From the NCBI GenBank assembly GCA_020024265.1, contig JAHHTW010000008.1, forward strand, positions 18,782-82,781: 64,000 nucleotides of DNA. The letters are read 5' to 3'. This document shows positions 19,611-27,930 of this stretch, piece after piece. Position 1 is the first letter of the stretch, and every line of letters starts with the position of its first letter. A model generated the notes under the pieces. It searched no databases and was not told the DNA's origin. It saw nothing but the letters and a program-made list of their open reading frames with translations. Origin of the DNA: Anaerotignum sp. (lineage in GTDB: Bacteria > Bacillota > Clostridia > Lachnospirales > Anaerotignaceae). The position numbers and the translations under genes are program-made.

Positions 19611-19632
19611 AAAAGAACATCTCTGTTCTTTT
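19611..19632 (-). terminator. Intrinsic terminator of the GH13-RluA operon
   Basis: AAAAGAACA and TGTTCTTTT flank a 4-nt loop, and the minus strand continues ATTTTCTC. It lies about 65 bp after the RluA-family stop and upstream of clpC. Confidence 0.8.
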
Positions 19633-19697
19633 ATGATATTTGCTTTCCTTGCTTTCTCATTATAGTACAAAATGACTGAAAAATCAAAACTACTTTT

Positions 19698-20381
19698 TTA
19701 CAATTTTTCTAACACTTCTTCAAAATAAGAGAAAGCGCCTCCTTTGGGCAGGCATTGCACCACAAAAGACTTCTGCGTTGTAGGCAAAACACCTGATATT
19801 TGATAAGACCACAGCGCCAATGGTACATATTTGCCCGATGGTTTTTGATTATATTTTCGATCACCCAAGATCGGTGTCCCATTTGCTGCCATCTGTACAC
19901 GGATTTGATGGTGTCTGCCTGTTTCCAGCTCAATTTTTAACAGCGATACCACTTCTCCATGCTCACCAAAGCTTTCTCCCAAAACCTCGTAATGCAAAAC
20001 TGCCTTTTTGCCTCCCGGATGCCCGCTTGCGACAACCTTTGAGGTATTATTGCGTCCATCCTTCCAAAGAATATGCTCCAGTGTATTGTGGGTAGTCGGC
20101 ATACGACCATCCACTACCGTCAAGTATGATTTTTTCCATCCGCCAATTTGCAGACCCTTGGATACCGCTGCCTTCATCTCTGCTTGTGTAGACTTTGCAA
20201 ACAACATCACACCGCCTACCGGACGATCTAAGCGATGTACCAGCACAAAGGAATGATTGCACTGCTCACTGAGCAGCGTCAATACGTCCAGATCTCCTGT
20301 TTTGTCTGGCTGTGCCGGCATACCTTGTGGCTTTTCCACAACTGCCAGCGCTTCATCTTCATATAATATATGCAATTTCAT
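19698..20381 (-). CDS. RluA-family pseudouridine synthase
   Basis: Isomerises uridine to pseudouridine in rRNA or tRNA; cytosolic. The 227 residues form a bare catalytic domain without the N-terminal S4 domain of RluD-type enzymes. The catalytic motif HRLDRPVGG (49-57, nucleophile D52) and the RHHQIRVQMA block with the conserved Arg are intact. The HRLDRP form with Pro resembles RluA/TruC-like short enzymes. The stop lies 3 bp from the next gene's ATG region, so it is the last gene of an operon with the GH13 amylase, a pairing with no obvious logic. Target RNA unknown. Confidence 0.92.
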   Translation of the reverse strand: MKLHILYEDEALAVVEKPQGMPAQPDKTGDLDVLTLLSEQCNHSFVLVHRLDRPVGGVMLFAKSTQAEMKAAVSKGLQIGGWKKSYLTVVDGRMPTTHNTLEHILWKDGRNNTSKVVASGHPGGKKAVLHYEVLGESFGEHGEVVSLLKIELETGRHHQIRVQMAANGTPILGDRKYNQKPSGKYVPLALWSYQISGVLPTTQKSFVVQCLPKGGAFSYFEEVLEKL

Positions 20382-20384
20382 TTT

Positions 20385-22511
20385 TTACACTTCTTTCATT
20401 AAAATACCACTTTGTGCAGACAGCTCCAATGCCAAAATCCCATCTACCATTTCGTGTTCCACAGGCTGTACATCATAGGATTGCTGTGTGGTATGCAGCA
20501 ATACACGCATCTTTCCAAAACGTTTTGTTCCAATATGCCATACCGGTATCTGCAAGGATACACTTTTTTCTTGATTGTTGCAAACCACAATATAGCGTCC
20601 TTGTGCATCAAAGCGTGCATATGCCAATATTCCATGTGCAATCAGCAACGGTTTCACCGATCCAGATCGCAGCTGCACATGTTCCTTACGCAAATGGATC
20701 AATGCCTTATGATATGCAATCAAATCGGCATCCTCCCTGCCCCAGGGAAACGTTCTGCGGTTATCCGGATCTGTCCATCCGGTTACTCCTGCCTCATCTC
20801 CATAATAGATGGTAGGCGCTCCCGACCATGTCATTTGCAGCAATACCGCTTCTCGAAAAACAGCCTTACGGATACCTGTATCGGCGGCACATGCGCCATC
20901 GGTATGCAGCCTTCCGATTTTTCCATTGGTTCTTGTCAAAAAACGGGAATGATCATGATTGGAAAGTTCATTCATTGCCACAGACATTGCCTGTGCAGGG
21001 ATTCTGCCGGATTGATGGCACATGGTTGCCCAAAACACCTGTGCATTGTTATGCAAATCGGCACGATATTCGGTACTGTGTTTTGACATACCGGTAAAAA
21101 ACCAGCCTACCGGCTCCATAAATGCATCATAATTCATCACACCATCCCATTGGTCACCCTCCAGCCAGCGATTGGCATCTCCATAATGCTCTGCCAATAT
21201 GAGTGCTTCCGGATTTGCCTGCTTGACAGCCTTGCGAAAATCGTGCCAAAACGTATGATTGAACTGTTCTGTTTTTCCAACATCTGCTGCTACATCCAAA
21301 CGCCATCCATCTGCACTATAGGGCGCAGATACCCACTTTTGCCCAATGCGCATGATTTCCTGATATAAGCTTGGGCATCCTTCCACATTCAATTTCGGAT
21401 GGTTTTCATGCCCCCACCATCCTTCATAGCTGCCATCTTCATTCCAATAAAAGTAATTCTGATAGGGGCTGTTTTGCGTATCATACACGCCTTTGCCCTC
21501 GGCGGCATATATTTTTTCCTTATCTAACCATCTATGAAAAGACCCACAGTGATTGAATACACCGTCTAACAAAATCCGCATACCTCTTTTGTGTACCTGT
21601 GCCGTCAATTCTGCAAAGAGTGCGTCGCTTGCCTGTAAATTCTGCTCATTTGTGGTGCGTGTGATATAGCCGGCTGCCAAAAGATTGCGCTCACCCTCGT
21701 GCAGCACCGTTTCATCATCCACCACAATTTTTCCATAATGCGGATCAATATGATCATAATCTTGTATATCATATTTATGGCTGCTTGGGGAAACAAAAAT
21801 CGGATTGAGGTACAGCACCTCTACCCCAAGCTCCTCCAAGTAGTCCAGCTTGTTGAGAATCCCCTGCAAATCTCCGCCGTAAAAACACCGAAAATCTGAA
21901 TCCTTTGGTTGTGAATCCCATTTTGTTTCACCCTCCACCAGATGATCCAGATAGGAATACTCTCCTGTTTTGACATCATTGGTCAAATCGCCATTGCAAA
22001 ATCGGTCTACATAAATCTGATACATGATTGCACCCTTGGCCCAGCTTGGTGTATGAAAATTACGCACAACATAAAAAAATCCGTTTGTCGGAAACTCCTG
22101 CATCACACCATATCTTGTATAATAATAAATCTCATCATTATGCACAATTTCAAAATAATACTGCTTTTTCTCTGTTGTTGGTGGCAACAACACACGGTAA
22201 TCGTCCAAAGACTCTTTTGTCTGAAATTTTTCCATCAAAAGCTTTCTTTCATCCATACATAAATATACTGCAGTTGCATTGTTTTTTGCAGTCTGAAAAA
22301 AAATCCATACAAAGTCCTCTGAGGATGGTTCTGCCGGGCTTCGAAAATTTTCTGTTTCGTCACTAAAAACAGCCTCTGTCACAAAAGGTGTTTGACAAGC
22401 TGTTTTCTTCCTTCTTTCCTGTATGCTGTCAAAATAATAATCCATGCTTTCACCGTCCTGATACACATTATATGTGATTGTATACAATTCGGCAAGAGAA
22501 ATTTCATACAA
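20385..22511 (-). CDS. Glycoside hydrolase family 13 alpha-amylase (neopullulanase/cyclomaltodextrinase-like)
   Basis: Predicted alpha-1,4-glucan hydrolase acting on maltodextrins. The 708 residues comprise an N-terminal beta domain (about 1-155, CBM34-like position) and the TIM barrel with the four GH13 regions: DGVFNH (316-321), DGWRLDVA (401-408, nucleophile D406), ILAEHYGD (acid/base E441) and NHD (518-520, stabiliser D520). No signal peptide is visible, so the enzyme is probably cytosolic and acts on imported dextrins. The first ATG lacks a ribosome-binding site; an in-frame ATG at 22443-22445 (residue 23) is preceded by GGTGA and is a credible alternative start. It is the first gene of a two-gene unit with the pseudouridine synthase. 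Confidence 0.93.
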   Translation of the reverse strand: MYEISLAELYTITYNVYQDGESMDYYFDSIQERRKKTACQTPFVTEAVFSDETENFRSPAEPSSEDFVWIFFQTAKNNATAVYLCMDERKLLMEKFQTKESLDDYRVLLPPTTEKKQYYFEIVHNDEIYYYTRYGVMQEFPTNGFFYVVRNFHTPSWAKGAIMYQIYVDRFCNGDLTNDVKTGEYSYLDHLVEGETKWDSQPKDSDFRCFYGGDLQGILNKLDYLEELGVEVLYLNPIFVSPSSHKYDIQDYDHIDPHYGKIVVDDETVLHEGERNLLAAGYITRTTNEQNLQASDALFAELTAQVHKRGMRILLDGVFNHCGSFHRWLDKEKIYAAEGKGVYDTQNSPYQNYFYWNEDGSYEGWWGHENHPKLNVEGCPSLYQEIMRIGQKWVSAPYSADGWRLDVAADVGKTEQFNHTFWHDFRKAVKQANPEALILAEHYGDANRWLEGDQWDGVMNYDAFMEPVGWFFTGMSKHSTEYRADLHNNAQVFWATMCHQSGRIPAQAMSVAMNELSNHDHSRFLTRTNGKIGRLHTDGACAADTGIRKAVFREAVLLQMTWSGAPTIYYGDEAGVTGWTDPDNRRTFPWGREDADLIAYHKALIHLRKEHVQLRSGSVKPLLIAHGILAYARFDAQGRYIVVCNNQEKSVSLQIPVWHIGTKRFGKMRVLLHTTQQSYDVQPVEHEMVDGILALELSAQSGILMKEV

Positions 22512-22621
22512 AAGCAGGTATGAGAACCGATTGCGTCTTCCTTACATCCTCGGGTGTGTTATATCAAACATACATTTGGAACATCCGCATACAAAGCGGT
22601 ATTAAGAATTTTTTAAAATGG

Positions 22622-22652
22622 AAATGAGCAACCTGCCGATGGTTGCTCATTT
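22622..22652 (-). terminator. Hairpin in the long spacer after the BofC-like gene
   Basis: AAATGAGCAACC and GGTTGCTCATTT form a perfect 12-bp stem with a 7-nt loop, followed on the minus strand by CCATTTT. It lies about 250 bp past the BofC-like stop, inside a 389-bp gene-free stretch (22512-22900). The same stretch also has two smaller hairpins, ATTGCG/CGCAAT near 22681-22698 and GTGAAAA/TTTTCAC near 22699-22722, then very A/T-rich DNA with no gene. Confidence 0.6.
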
Positions 22653-22900
22653 TCACAAAGAGAAGGTATTTCTTATTGGGATTGCGTTTCAACGCAATGT
22701 GAAAATATTGGGGAGTTTTCACATGATTTATTATAGCACGTGGGACAAGAAATGTCTAGCAATTTTTTCAATTTTTTTATAAAAATAAAAAAAACCTCTG
22801 ATAAAATAAACAAACCCCACACAAATGTATTTTTTACAAAGACACTTTCCTGTTTTTCTTGTAGAAAAAACAACCTGTTTTCTTTGATTTCATATTAAAT

Positions 22901-23467
22901 TTAACTTTCATAGTCTGCCAAAACCTTTGCCAGCCCCTCCTCGCCCAAAATGCGAATCCCTTCTTTGAGCTGCTGTTGTTCTGTCGGCGGCATAGCAGAA
23001 AGTGGGATATCGGTTGTTTCATACAACATCATTTTCTTTTGTGCATCCTCCTGAAACACCGCCAGAAATCCTTCTTTTTCTCCCAATATAAAGCTGGCAT
23101 CGCTCCGTCCATCAATGCTTGTGCGTAAAATGACACGCTCGGAAGCAAAGGACACCACCTGCCAATCATGATAAATGCTTTTGATTTGCCTGAGGGAAAG
23201 CCCCTCCAAAAAATCCTGTACCGGCTCTACCTGCTGCTTGGTCACACCGTCTTGCTTATAATAGTATTGATAGACAATCTCTGCATCTTTTGCGATCACA
23301 GTTTCATGAACGGAAGCCTCCCATGTACGTGGAAGTTCCATATCTCGTTCGGTTTTCTCTACTTCCTGTTCGGATGCATTGTGGCAGGTGTACCAATACG
23401 CCGTTCCTGCACTGCCGACAAAAATTGCAATTGCCAAAAAAGCCAAAAGTAAAATCCTTCTATTCAA
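22901..23467 (-). CDS. BofC C-terminal-domain protein, membrane anchored
   Basis: A 188-residue protein with one N-terminal hydrophobic segment (ILLLAFLAIAIFVGSAGTAYW) acting as signal anchor, then an extracytoplasmic domain. The second half resembles the BofC C-terminal domain: a helix LEGLSLRQIKSIYHDW, then strands WQVVSFASERVILR and SFILGEKEGFLAVF, and a closing PPTEQQQLKEGIRI. In Bacillus BofC works in the intermembrane space during sigma-K checkpoint control; in Clostridia such proteins are common and not clearly sporulation-specific. The start is a TTG at 23465-23467, chosen because GAGGTGG lies 5 nt before it. It follows the PFK homologue by about 60 bp and may share its transcript. 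Confidence 0.72.
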   Translation of the reverse strand: MNRRILLLAFLAIAIFVGSAGTAYWYTCHNASEQEVEKTERDMELPRTWEASVHETVIAKDAEIVYQYYYKQDGVTKQQVEPVQDFLEGLSLRQIKSIYHDWQVVSFASERVILRTSIDGRSDASFILGEKEGFLAVFQEDAQKKMMLYETTDIPLSAMPPTEQQQLKEGIRILGEEGLAKVLADYES

Positions 23468-23529
23468 CGCAACCACCTCATCAAATAGTATGGACAACTT
23501 TTGGCTATATTATTCCAATGTTAGAAAAC

Positions 23530-24759
23530 TCATCTTGGAATATGAAAATGTATCGGGATTCCATTGCGATAGCTACAGGAAATCTCGCCTTGTATCAATG
23601 GCAGAAGATACTCCATCATTTCCTGTGTAATATCATTCCCCTCCGGACAAATCCACTCCTGCGGTACTTTTTTCACACCATGCACCACTGTGTCCAAAGG
23701 TACAAAGGACATCTCTGATTTGTATGGTTCATTGGAAATGCGCTTGATACAAGCCATTTCCCCATCTCCCCCCTCTACCGCAAACGCCACCGCTACACGA
23801 CCAATACGGATTGCTTCTGTAATATCTGTTTGACTTGCCAGATGGGAAGCAGAACGCTGCATCAAATTCAGTTCTACACTGCGTACCTTGCAACCGATTT
23901 CCTGTCTTAATATTTCCTCCAAAAAACGTGCCACCCCTGCCAAAATCTTGTGGCCAAATACATCCTCTGCATGGCTTTGCAGGGAATCGGACAGATATGT
24001 ACCATCTTCATTGCGCAGTCCTTCGCTCACTGCAATCAACAAGGAGTGTTTCTGTGTCATTTTATCACGGACATCAGAAAGAAAACGATCTATGGAAAAT
24101 GGCTTTTCACACAAATAGATTAAGTCCGGCGCCTGTTCTCCATTGATACGTGCCAGTGCAGATGCCGCTGTAAGCCATCCGCTTTCTGTACCTGCAATTT
24201 CTACCAGTGTCACCGAAGGCAGTGCATATACATGACAATCACATGCAATCTCTGCAATCGTCGTAGCCACATACTTTGCAGCGGAGCCAAAACCTGGAGA
24301 ATGGTCTGTATTTGGCAAATCATTTTCAATCGTTTTTGGCACACCAATGATGCGAATATCATGAATATCATGCGCTTCACAGTACGTAGAGAGCTTATAT
24401 GCCGTATCCATAGAGTGGCTCCCGCCAATATAGATAAAATATCCGATATTGTATTTGCGGAAAATGGAAATTGCTTTTTCGTATTCAAATACAGTTTCCT
24501 CCCAAGGAGAGAGCTTCATACGACAAGCGCCCAAAACAGAGGAAGGCGTACGGCAAAGCTGCTGTCTTGCCTCTGGATCTTCCAGAATTTCGGTCAAATC
24601 TACAAATCTCTCTGACAGCACACCCATCAACCCATTTTTTGCACCATAAATTTTATCAATCTTTTCATTTGCCAACCCTTGTTCTACAACCCCGCATAAT
24701 GTTGCATTGATTGCTGCCGAAGGAGAGCCTGATTGCGCCACCAGCAAATTTTTTTTCAC
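23530..24759 (-). CDS. Phosphofructokinase-family protein (PPi-PFK group) with altered catalytic motifs
   Basis: 409 residues of the pyrophosphate-dependent 6-phosphofructokinase group, which interconvert fructose-6-phosphate and fructose-1,6-bisphosphate. The N-terminal AQSGSPSAAINATL loop, the KTI-ND-L block, the TDHSPGFGSAAKY segment and the GTESGWL motif are recognisable. Two key places differ from the family as I know it. The phosphoryl-donor loop reads GGSHS (112-116) where GGDDS or GGNDS is expected. The catalytic TIDND reads TIEND, replacing the base Asp by E145. Start GTG at 24757-24759 follows AGGCGG; the longer frame's ATG lies upstream of that site. A strong promoter and a palindrome precede it. 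It may be a slower, altered or regulatory enzyme. Family is certain, activity is not. Confidence 0.85.
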   Translation of the reverse strand: MKKNLLVAQSGSPSAAINATLCGVVEQGLANEKIDKIYGAKNGLMGVLSERFVDLTEILEDPEARQQLCRTPSSVLGACRMKLSPWEETVFEYEKAISIFRKYNIGYFIYIGGSHSMDTAYKLSTYCEAHDIHDIRIIGVPKTIENDLPNTDHSPGFGSAAKYVATTIAEIACDCHVYALPSVTLVEIAGTESGWLTAASALARINGEQAPDLIYLCEKPFSIDRFLSDVRDKMTQKHSLLIAVSEGLRNEDGTYLSDSLQSHAEDVFGHKILAGVARFLEEILRQEIGCKVRSVELNLMQRSASHLASQTDITEAIRIGRVAVAFAVEGGDGEMACIKRISNEPYKSEMSFVPLDTVVHGVKKVPQEWICPEGNDITQEMMEYLLPLIQGEISCSYRNGIPIHFHIPR

Positions 24760-24797
24760 GATATTGTTCCGCCTTTCCTTTTGCAATATACCCAACT

Positions 24798-24818
24798 GCA
24801 TTGTGTCTATCACAATGC
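24798..24818. promoter_or_regulatory. 21-bp palindrome in the leader of the PFK homologue
   Basis: GCATTGTG-TCTAT-CACAATGC has perfect 8-bp arms. It lies downstream of the promoter and about 40 bp before the GTG start. It could be a repressor operator or an RNA hairpin; the TTGTG/CACAA arms recall Rex or CRP/Fnr sites, but the spacing fits neither consensus. Confidence 0.5.
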
Positions 24819-24866
24819 CCACCTTATATTTGTTATTTTTTGTAATTTTGCCATGTGATAGAATAT

Positions 24867-24895
24867 ATTATACGTGCAAAAATAAGAACATACAA
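24867..24895 (-). promoter_or_regulatory. Promoter of the PFK homologue
   Basis: Minus-strand TTGTAT (24890-24895), 17-bp spacer, perfect TATAAT (24867-24872). The DNA from 24896 to 25114 holds no gene that I recognise. Confidence 0.72.
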
Positions 24896-25114
24896 TAGGA
24901 AAAATCACAGAAAGTATTTCCAGAATCTCCATCAATATCGTAATAATGTTCGCATATAAGCTTTTGAACAAGAGAAATCGGTATCATATTGGGCAAAGGG
25001 CTGTCATGGCTTGTACGCAGCGTATCTGTCTGATGTATAGAACACTATCTTGCTTCACAAAGCTACGTACAAGCACAACCACTTGCTCAAGCGGGAGGAT
25101 ATTGAGGTGATACC

Positions 25115-25148
25115 AAAAAAGACGGTATGTTATCATACCGTCTTTTTT
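25115..25148 (-). terminator. Intrinsic terminator of ferritin (can act both ways)
   Basis: AAAAAAGACGGTATG and CATACCGTCTTTTTT flank a TTAT loop; T-tracts exist on both strands. It starts 9 bp past the ferritin stop. Confidence 0.92.
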
Positions 25149-25156
25149 ATACATTC

Positions 25157-25669
25157 TTACAATATCAGAGAGGGAGCTGCATACACTCTTGCATCTAACT
25201 CATTATCCAGCATATACAAACCCTTCGGATCGCTTCCAAACAATTCCATTTTGGTAATCAGATTGCTTGCTGTCGTTTCTTCCTCGCCCTGTTCCTTGAC
25301 AAACCAATCTAAGAACTGTGTGGTACGGAAATCATTTGCCTTCTGCACAGCTGCATACAAATTGTGAATCAAAGAGGTCACATATTTTTCATGCTCCAAA
25401 GCAGCTTTCAAAGGATCTATCAATTCCTTCATTTCTACATTAGGTTTGTCAATTGCTTCCAACGTTACTGTCAGATTGTTGTTGTGCATGTACTGATAGA
25501 ACAAGAGTGCATGGTCACGTTCTTCCTGTGCTTGGATTTTGTACCAGTTTGCGAAGCCTGCCAAACCTTTGGATTCATAAAAATTGGCAAAATCCAGATA
25601 CAAATATGCCGAGAAAAATTCCTTATTTACCTGTTCATTCAACAGTGTTGCTACTTCTTGTTTCAACAT
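25157..25669 (-). CDS. Ferritin (FtnA-type)
   Basis: Iron-storage protein of 170 residues assembling into a 24-subunit cage that oxidises Fe(II) and stores a ferric core; cytosolic. It is a four-helix bundle with ferroxidase ligands in NKEFFSAYLY (E17 by position), QAQEERDHA (Glu and His), an HEK segment, and KEQGEEE. No haem-binding Met typical of bacterioferritin is evident. The ATG is preceded by GAGGT. A single gene with its own terminator. Two 13-bp direct repeats in its upstream region may be regulator sites. In anaerobes it protects against iron and oxygen stress. Confidence 0.96.
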   Translation of the reverse strand: MLKQEVATLLNEQVNKEFFSAYLYLDFANFYESKGLAGFANWYKIQAQEERDHALLFYQYMHNNNLTVTLEAIDKPNVEMKELIDPLKAALEHEKYVTSLIHNLYAAVQKANDFRTTQFLDWFVKEQGEEETTASNLITKMELFGSDPKGLYMLDNELDARVYAAPSLIL

Positions 25670-25694
25670 TTTTTACCTCCTCAACAATGCCATA

Positions 25695-25738
25695 CAAATA
25701 CAATATTGCCTGACGCTTTGCCGTGCAAATACAATATT
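25695..25738. repeat. Two 13-bp direct repeats upstream of ferritin
   Basis: CAAATACAATATT occurs at 25695-25707 and 25726-25738, 31 bp apart from start to start, which is about three helical turns. They flank the likely transcription start of the ferritin gene. They may be operator half-sites or a chance duplication. Confidence 0.5.
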
Positions 25739-25792
25739 ATGATAATAAAACAATCTATTGCAAAATTTGTATTTACAAATTTTAGCCCATAC

Positions 25793-26701
25793 TCATTCTT
25801 GCATGTCCTCTGCTTGCACTTCTTCTTTTTGGCGAATCACAAGCACCTTTTCAATCCGTTTTTCTTCAAACTGCTTGATCTGGAACAACCATCCGGAAAT
25901 TGCAATTTCCGGCATTTCATCATCCTCCGGAATACGCTCTAATTGCCCAATCAAATATCCGCCCAATGTATCATAATCATCCTCATCTGCAAATTCGATT
26001 TCCAGCTTTTCCGCAACATCGCCCAAATCCGCTTTTCCGCTGATGGAATACGTGTCGGCATCCATCTCACAGATGTCCTCCTCCTCCTCCAAATCGTATT
26101 CATCAAAAATATTGCCCACAATTTCTTCCATAACATCTTCCATTGTGACAATACCAGCAGTTCCGCCGTATTCATCAATGACAATTGCCATATGCACCTT
26201 TTCTCTTTGCATTTGTTCAATCAGTTCATCTATTTTTTTGGAAAATGGTACGAAATATGGCTGCATCAAAATTTCTTCCAAATGGAAATTTTCTTCTTTC
26301 ATACGCTGCAAATCAGAAAGAATATATCTGACCAAATCTTTGACATGAAATACCCCCACAATATTGTCAATATTTTCTTGATATACCACAATACGAGAGT
26401 ATTTTTCTTCAATAAGCACTTCTTTGATTTCTTCTAAGGATGCCTCCAAAGGCACCGCAACAATATCTGTACGATGTGTGGCAATTTCTTCTACGGATGT
26501 ATTACTCAGCTCGAAAATATTATTGATCATCTCTTTCTCTGAAGCATCAATACTGCCATTATCCTCCCCGACATCTACCATCATACGAATATTTTCTTCT
26601 GTTACCGTATGTCCTGCCTGCTTTTTCTGAATTTGCATCAATTTCCATATGAAAAAGACATTCAGCGCCAAAGAAAGACACAGACCAATTATAACTTCCA
26701 C
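25793..26701 (-). CDS. CBS-pair and CorC/HlyC-domain protein with a single membrane anchor
   Basis: 302 residues of the hemolysin-C/CorC/CNNM superfamily linked to cation (Mg2+/Co2+) homeostasis. One N-terminal hydrophobic segment (about 3-21) is followed by an acidic linker, two CBS domains (about 62-185, with SRIVVYQENIDNIVGV and MAIVIDEYGGTAGIVT) and the C-terminal CorC/HlyC transporter-associated domain (about 205-295, ISGKADLGDVAEKL). The usual four-helix DUF21 membrane domain is missing, so this is a short, regulator-like form. The start is GTG at 26699-26701 after GGAGGG with 9-nt spacing. No neighbouring transporter. Function remains inferred. Confidence 0.87.
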   Translation of the reverse strand: MEVIIGLCLSLALNVFFIWKLMQIQKKQAGHTVTEENIRMMVDVGEDNGSIDASEKEMINNIFELSNTSVEEIATHRTDIVAVPLEASLEEIKEVLIEEKYSRIVVYQENIDNIVGVFHVKDLVRYILSDLQRMKEENFHLEEILMQPYFVPFSKKIDELIEQMQREKVHMAIVIDEYGGTAGIVTMEDVMEEIVGNIFDEYDLEEEEDICEMDADTYSISGKADLGDVAEKLEIEFADEDDYDTLGGYLIGQLERIPEDDEMPEIAISGWLFQIKQFEEKRIEKVLVIRQKEEVQAEDMQE

Positions 26702-26836
26702 GAGTGTAATCCCTCCGCAACTCTGTTCTTCATGATTTTGCCATACCTATGCAATCAGGTACTATATGTAAAGTTTAGACATATTCCCCTTCACTGTCAA
26801 GGAATTTTTCAAAATTCCTGTGCGCCACTACTTTTC

Positions 26837-26865
26837 TTGACAAGTATGCCAAAAGCGTTTATCCT
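26837..26865 (+). promoter_or_regulatory. Promoter candidate for the TIM-barrel-like gene
   Basis: TTGACA (26837-26842), 17-bp spacer, TATCCT (26860-26865). It would give a leader of about 160 nt. The leader contains an imperfect 10-bp hairpin (GAAACACGGA/TCCGTATTTC, near 26958-26997) ending before the ribosome-binding site. The rest of the 330-bp spacer (26702-27031) shows nothing else. Confidence 0.55.
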
Positions 26866-27031
26866 GATACTATATTGGATACATACTTTTTAAGGTATGT
26901 AAGCAGAACATAAAAAAGTGTACTATATTTATTGCGTACTCTATCACAGGTATAGAATAGAAACACGGATAGCGGCACAATGTATGCGCAACGCTCCGTA
27001 TTTCTCTATCCAGATAAGGAGGAATGAGACA

Positions 27032-27739
27032 ATGGCAGAAAAAAAACCACCTCGTATTGACACCCGTTTGCGCAAGCATATTGTAACCATGCCCGAGGAG
27101 ATCTGGGCAGCCAGTGGTATTGTAATCTGGGGCAGAAGAATCAAATCCCTTGTATTTTCTACGGATGTGGCAATCATTCGCAATTGTAACGCAGATGCTG
27201 TACTTGCTGTATATCCATTTACCCCTCAGCAGGTCATTACCAATTCCATCATCACCGCATCCAGTATTCCTGTTTTTGCAGGTGTAGGCGGTGGCACTAC
27301 CACAGGCCCACGTGTTGTTATGCTTGCCAAGGATGCCGAAGCTTTGGGGGCTATGGGTGTTGTACTCAATGCACCAACCAGCAACGACACCATCCAAGAA
27401 ATCAGCAAAGTGGTAGATATTCCAATTGTGGTAACTGTACTGGATGAAAATACAGATATAGACGCACGTATGGCTGCCGGCACAGGAATATTGAATATTT
27501 CTGCTGCATCCCGCACACCTGAGGTCGTTGCAAAAATCCGTGAAAAATATCCACAGGTTCCTATTATTGCAACCGGTGGCCCTACCAGAGAAAGTATCCG
27601 TCAAACCATAGAAGCAGGTGCAAATGCCATCAGTTTTACACCACCGACAGCAATGCAGCTCTTCCATGGATTGATGTCCAGATACCGCTCTGACCACGAA
27701 ACCAAAACAAAGGAAGCATTACAGGAAAATCCGCAGTAA
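27032..27739 (+). CDS. Conserved protein with TIM-barrel features, function unknown
   Basis: A 235-residue soluble protein starting MAEKKPPRIDTRLRKHIV. Repeated strand-then-helix units (ADAVLAVYPF, IPVFAGVGGG, AMGVVLNAP, IPIVVTVLD, AGTGILNISAA, VPIIATGGPT, GANAISFTPP) give the pattern of a (beta/alpha)8 barrel. The late IIATGGPT and GANAISF segments resemble phosphate-binding loops of HisA/ThiE/NanE-like barrels. Similar clostridial proteins are, as I recall, named simply hydrolase without proof. ATG follows AAGGAGG with good spacing; an upstream in-frame extension lacks a ribosome-binding site. It is monocistronic with its own terminator. Catalysis cannot be assigned. Confidence 0.75.
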   Translation: MAEKKPPRIDTRLRKHIVTMPEEIWAASGIVIWGRRIKSLVFSTDVAIIRNCNADAVLAVYPFTPQQVITNSIITASSIPVFAGVGGGTTTGPRVVMLAKDAEALGAMGVVLNAPTSNDTIQEISKVVDIPIVVTVLDENTDIDARMAAGTGILNISAASRTPEVVAKIREKYPQVPIIATGGPTRESIRQTIEAGANAISFTPPTAMQLFHGLMSRYRSDHETKTKEALQENPQ

Positions 27740-27745
27740 ACAGTC

Positions 27746-27781
27746 AAAGTCGTTTTCTTTCTGAAAGAAAACGACTTTTTT
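27746..27781 (+). terminator. Intrinsic terminator of the TIM-barrel-like gene
   Basis: AAAGTCGTTTTCTTT pairs perfectly with AAAGAAAACGACTTT around CTG and is followed by TTT. Confidence 0.92.
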
Positions 27782-27863
27782 CATAAAACACCATAGCAGC
27801 GATTTCTCCAGAGCAATCAAAAAGCAGTTTGCCCATCTCCAAAACAGGCTCCCCTTGCGATGC

Positions 27864-27890
27864 ACCCATTTGGCACATCCACATAGTATA
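27864..27890 (+). promoter_or_regulatory. Sigma-K-like promoter upstream of the Cys-rich protein
   Basis: AC at 27864-27865 (in CACC), 16-bp spacer, then CATAGTATA at 27882-27890, which fits the CATAnnnTA -10 of mother-cell sigma-K. It lies about 40 bp before the start of the Cys-rich gene. No good TTGACA is present at sigma-A spacing. The consensus is short, so chance is possible. Confidence 0.5.
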
Positions 27891-27930
27891 TAAAAGAAAT
27901 ATCATCTATGTATGAAGGAGGTTATCAAAT

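Noticed and set aside
24798..24818. Rex operator
   Set aside because: Arms resemble TTGTG/CACAA, but only 5 bp separate them where Rex sites have 8.
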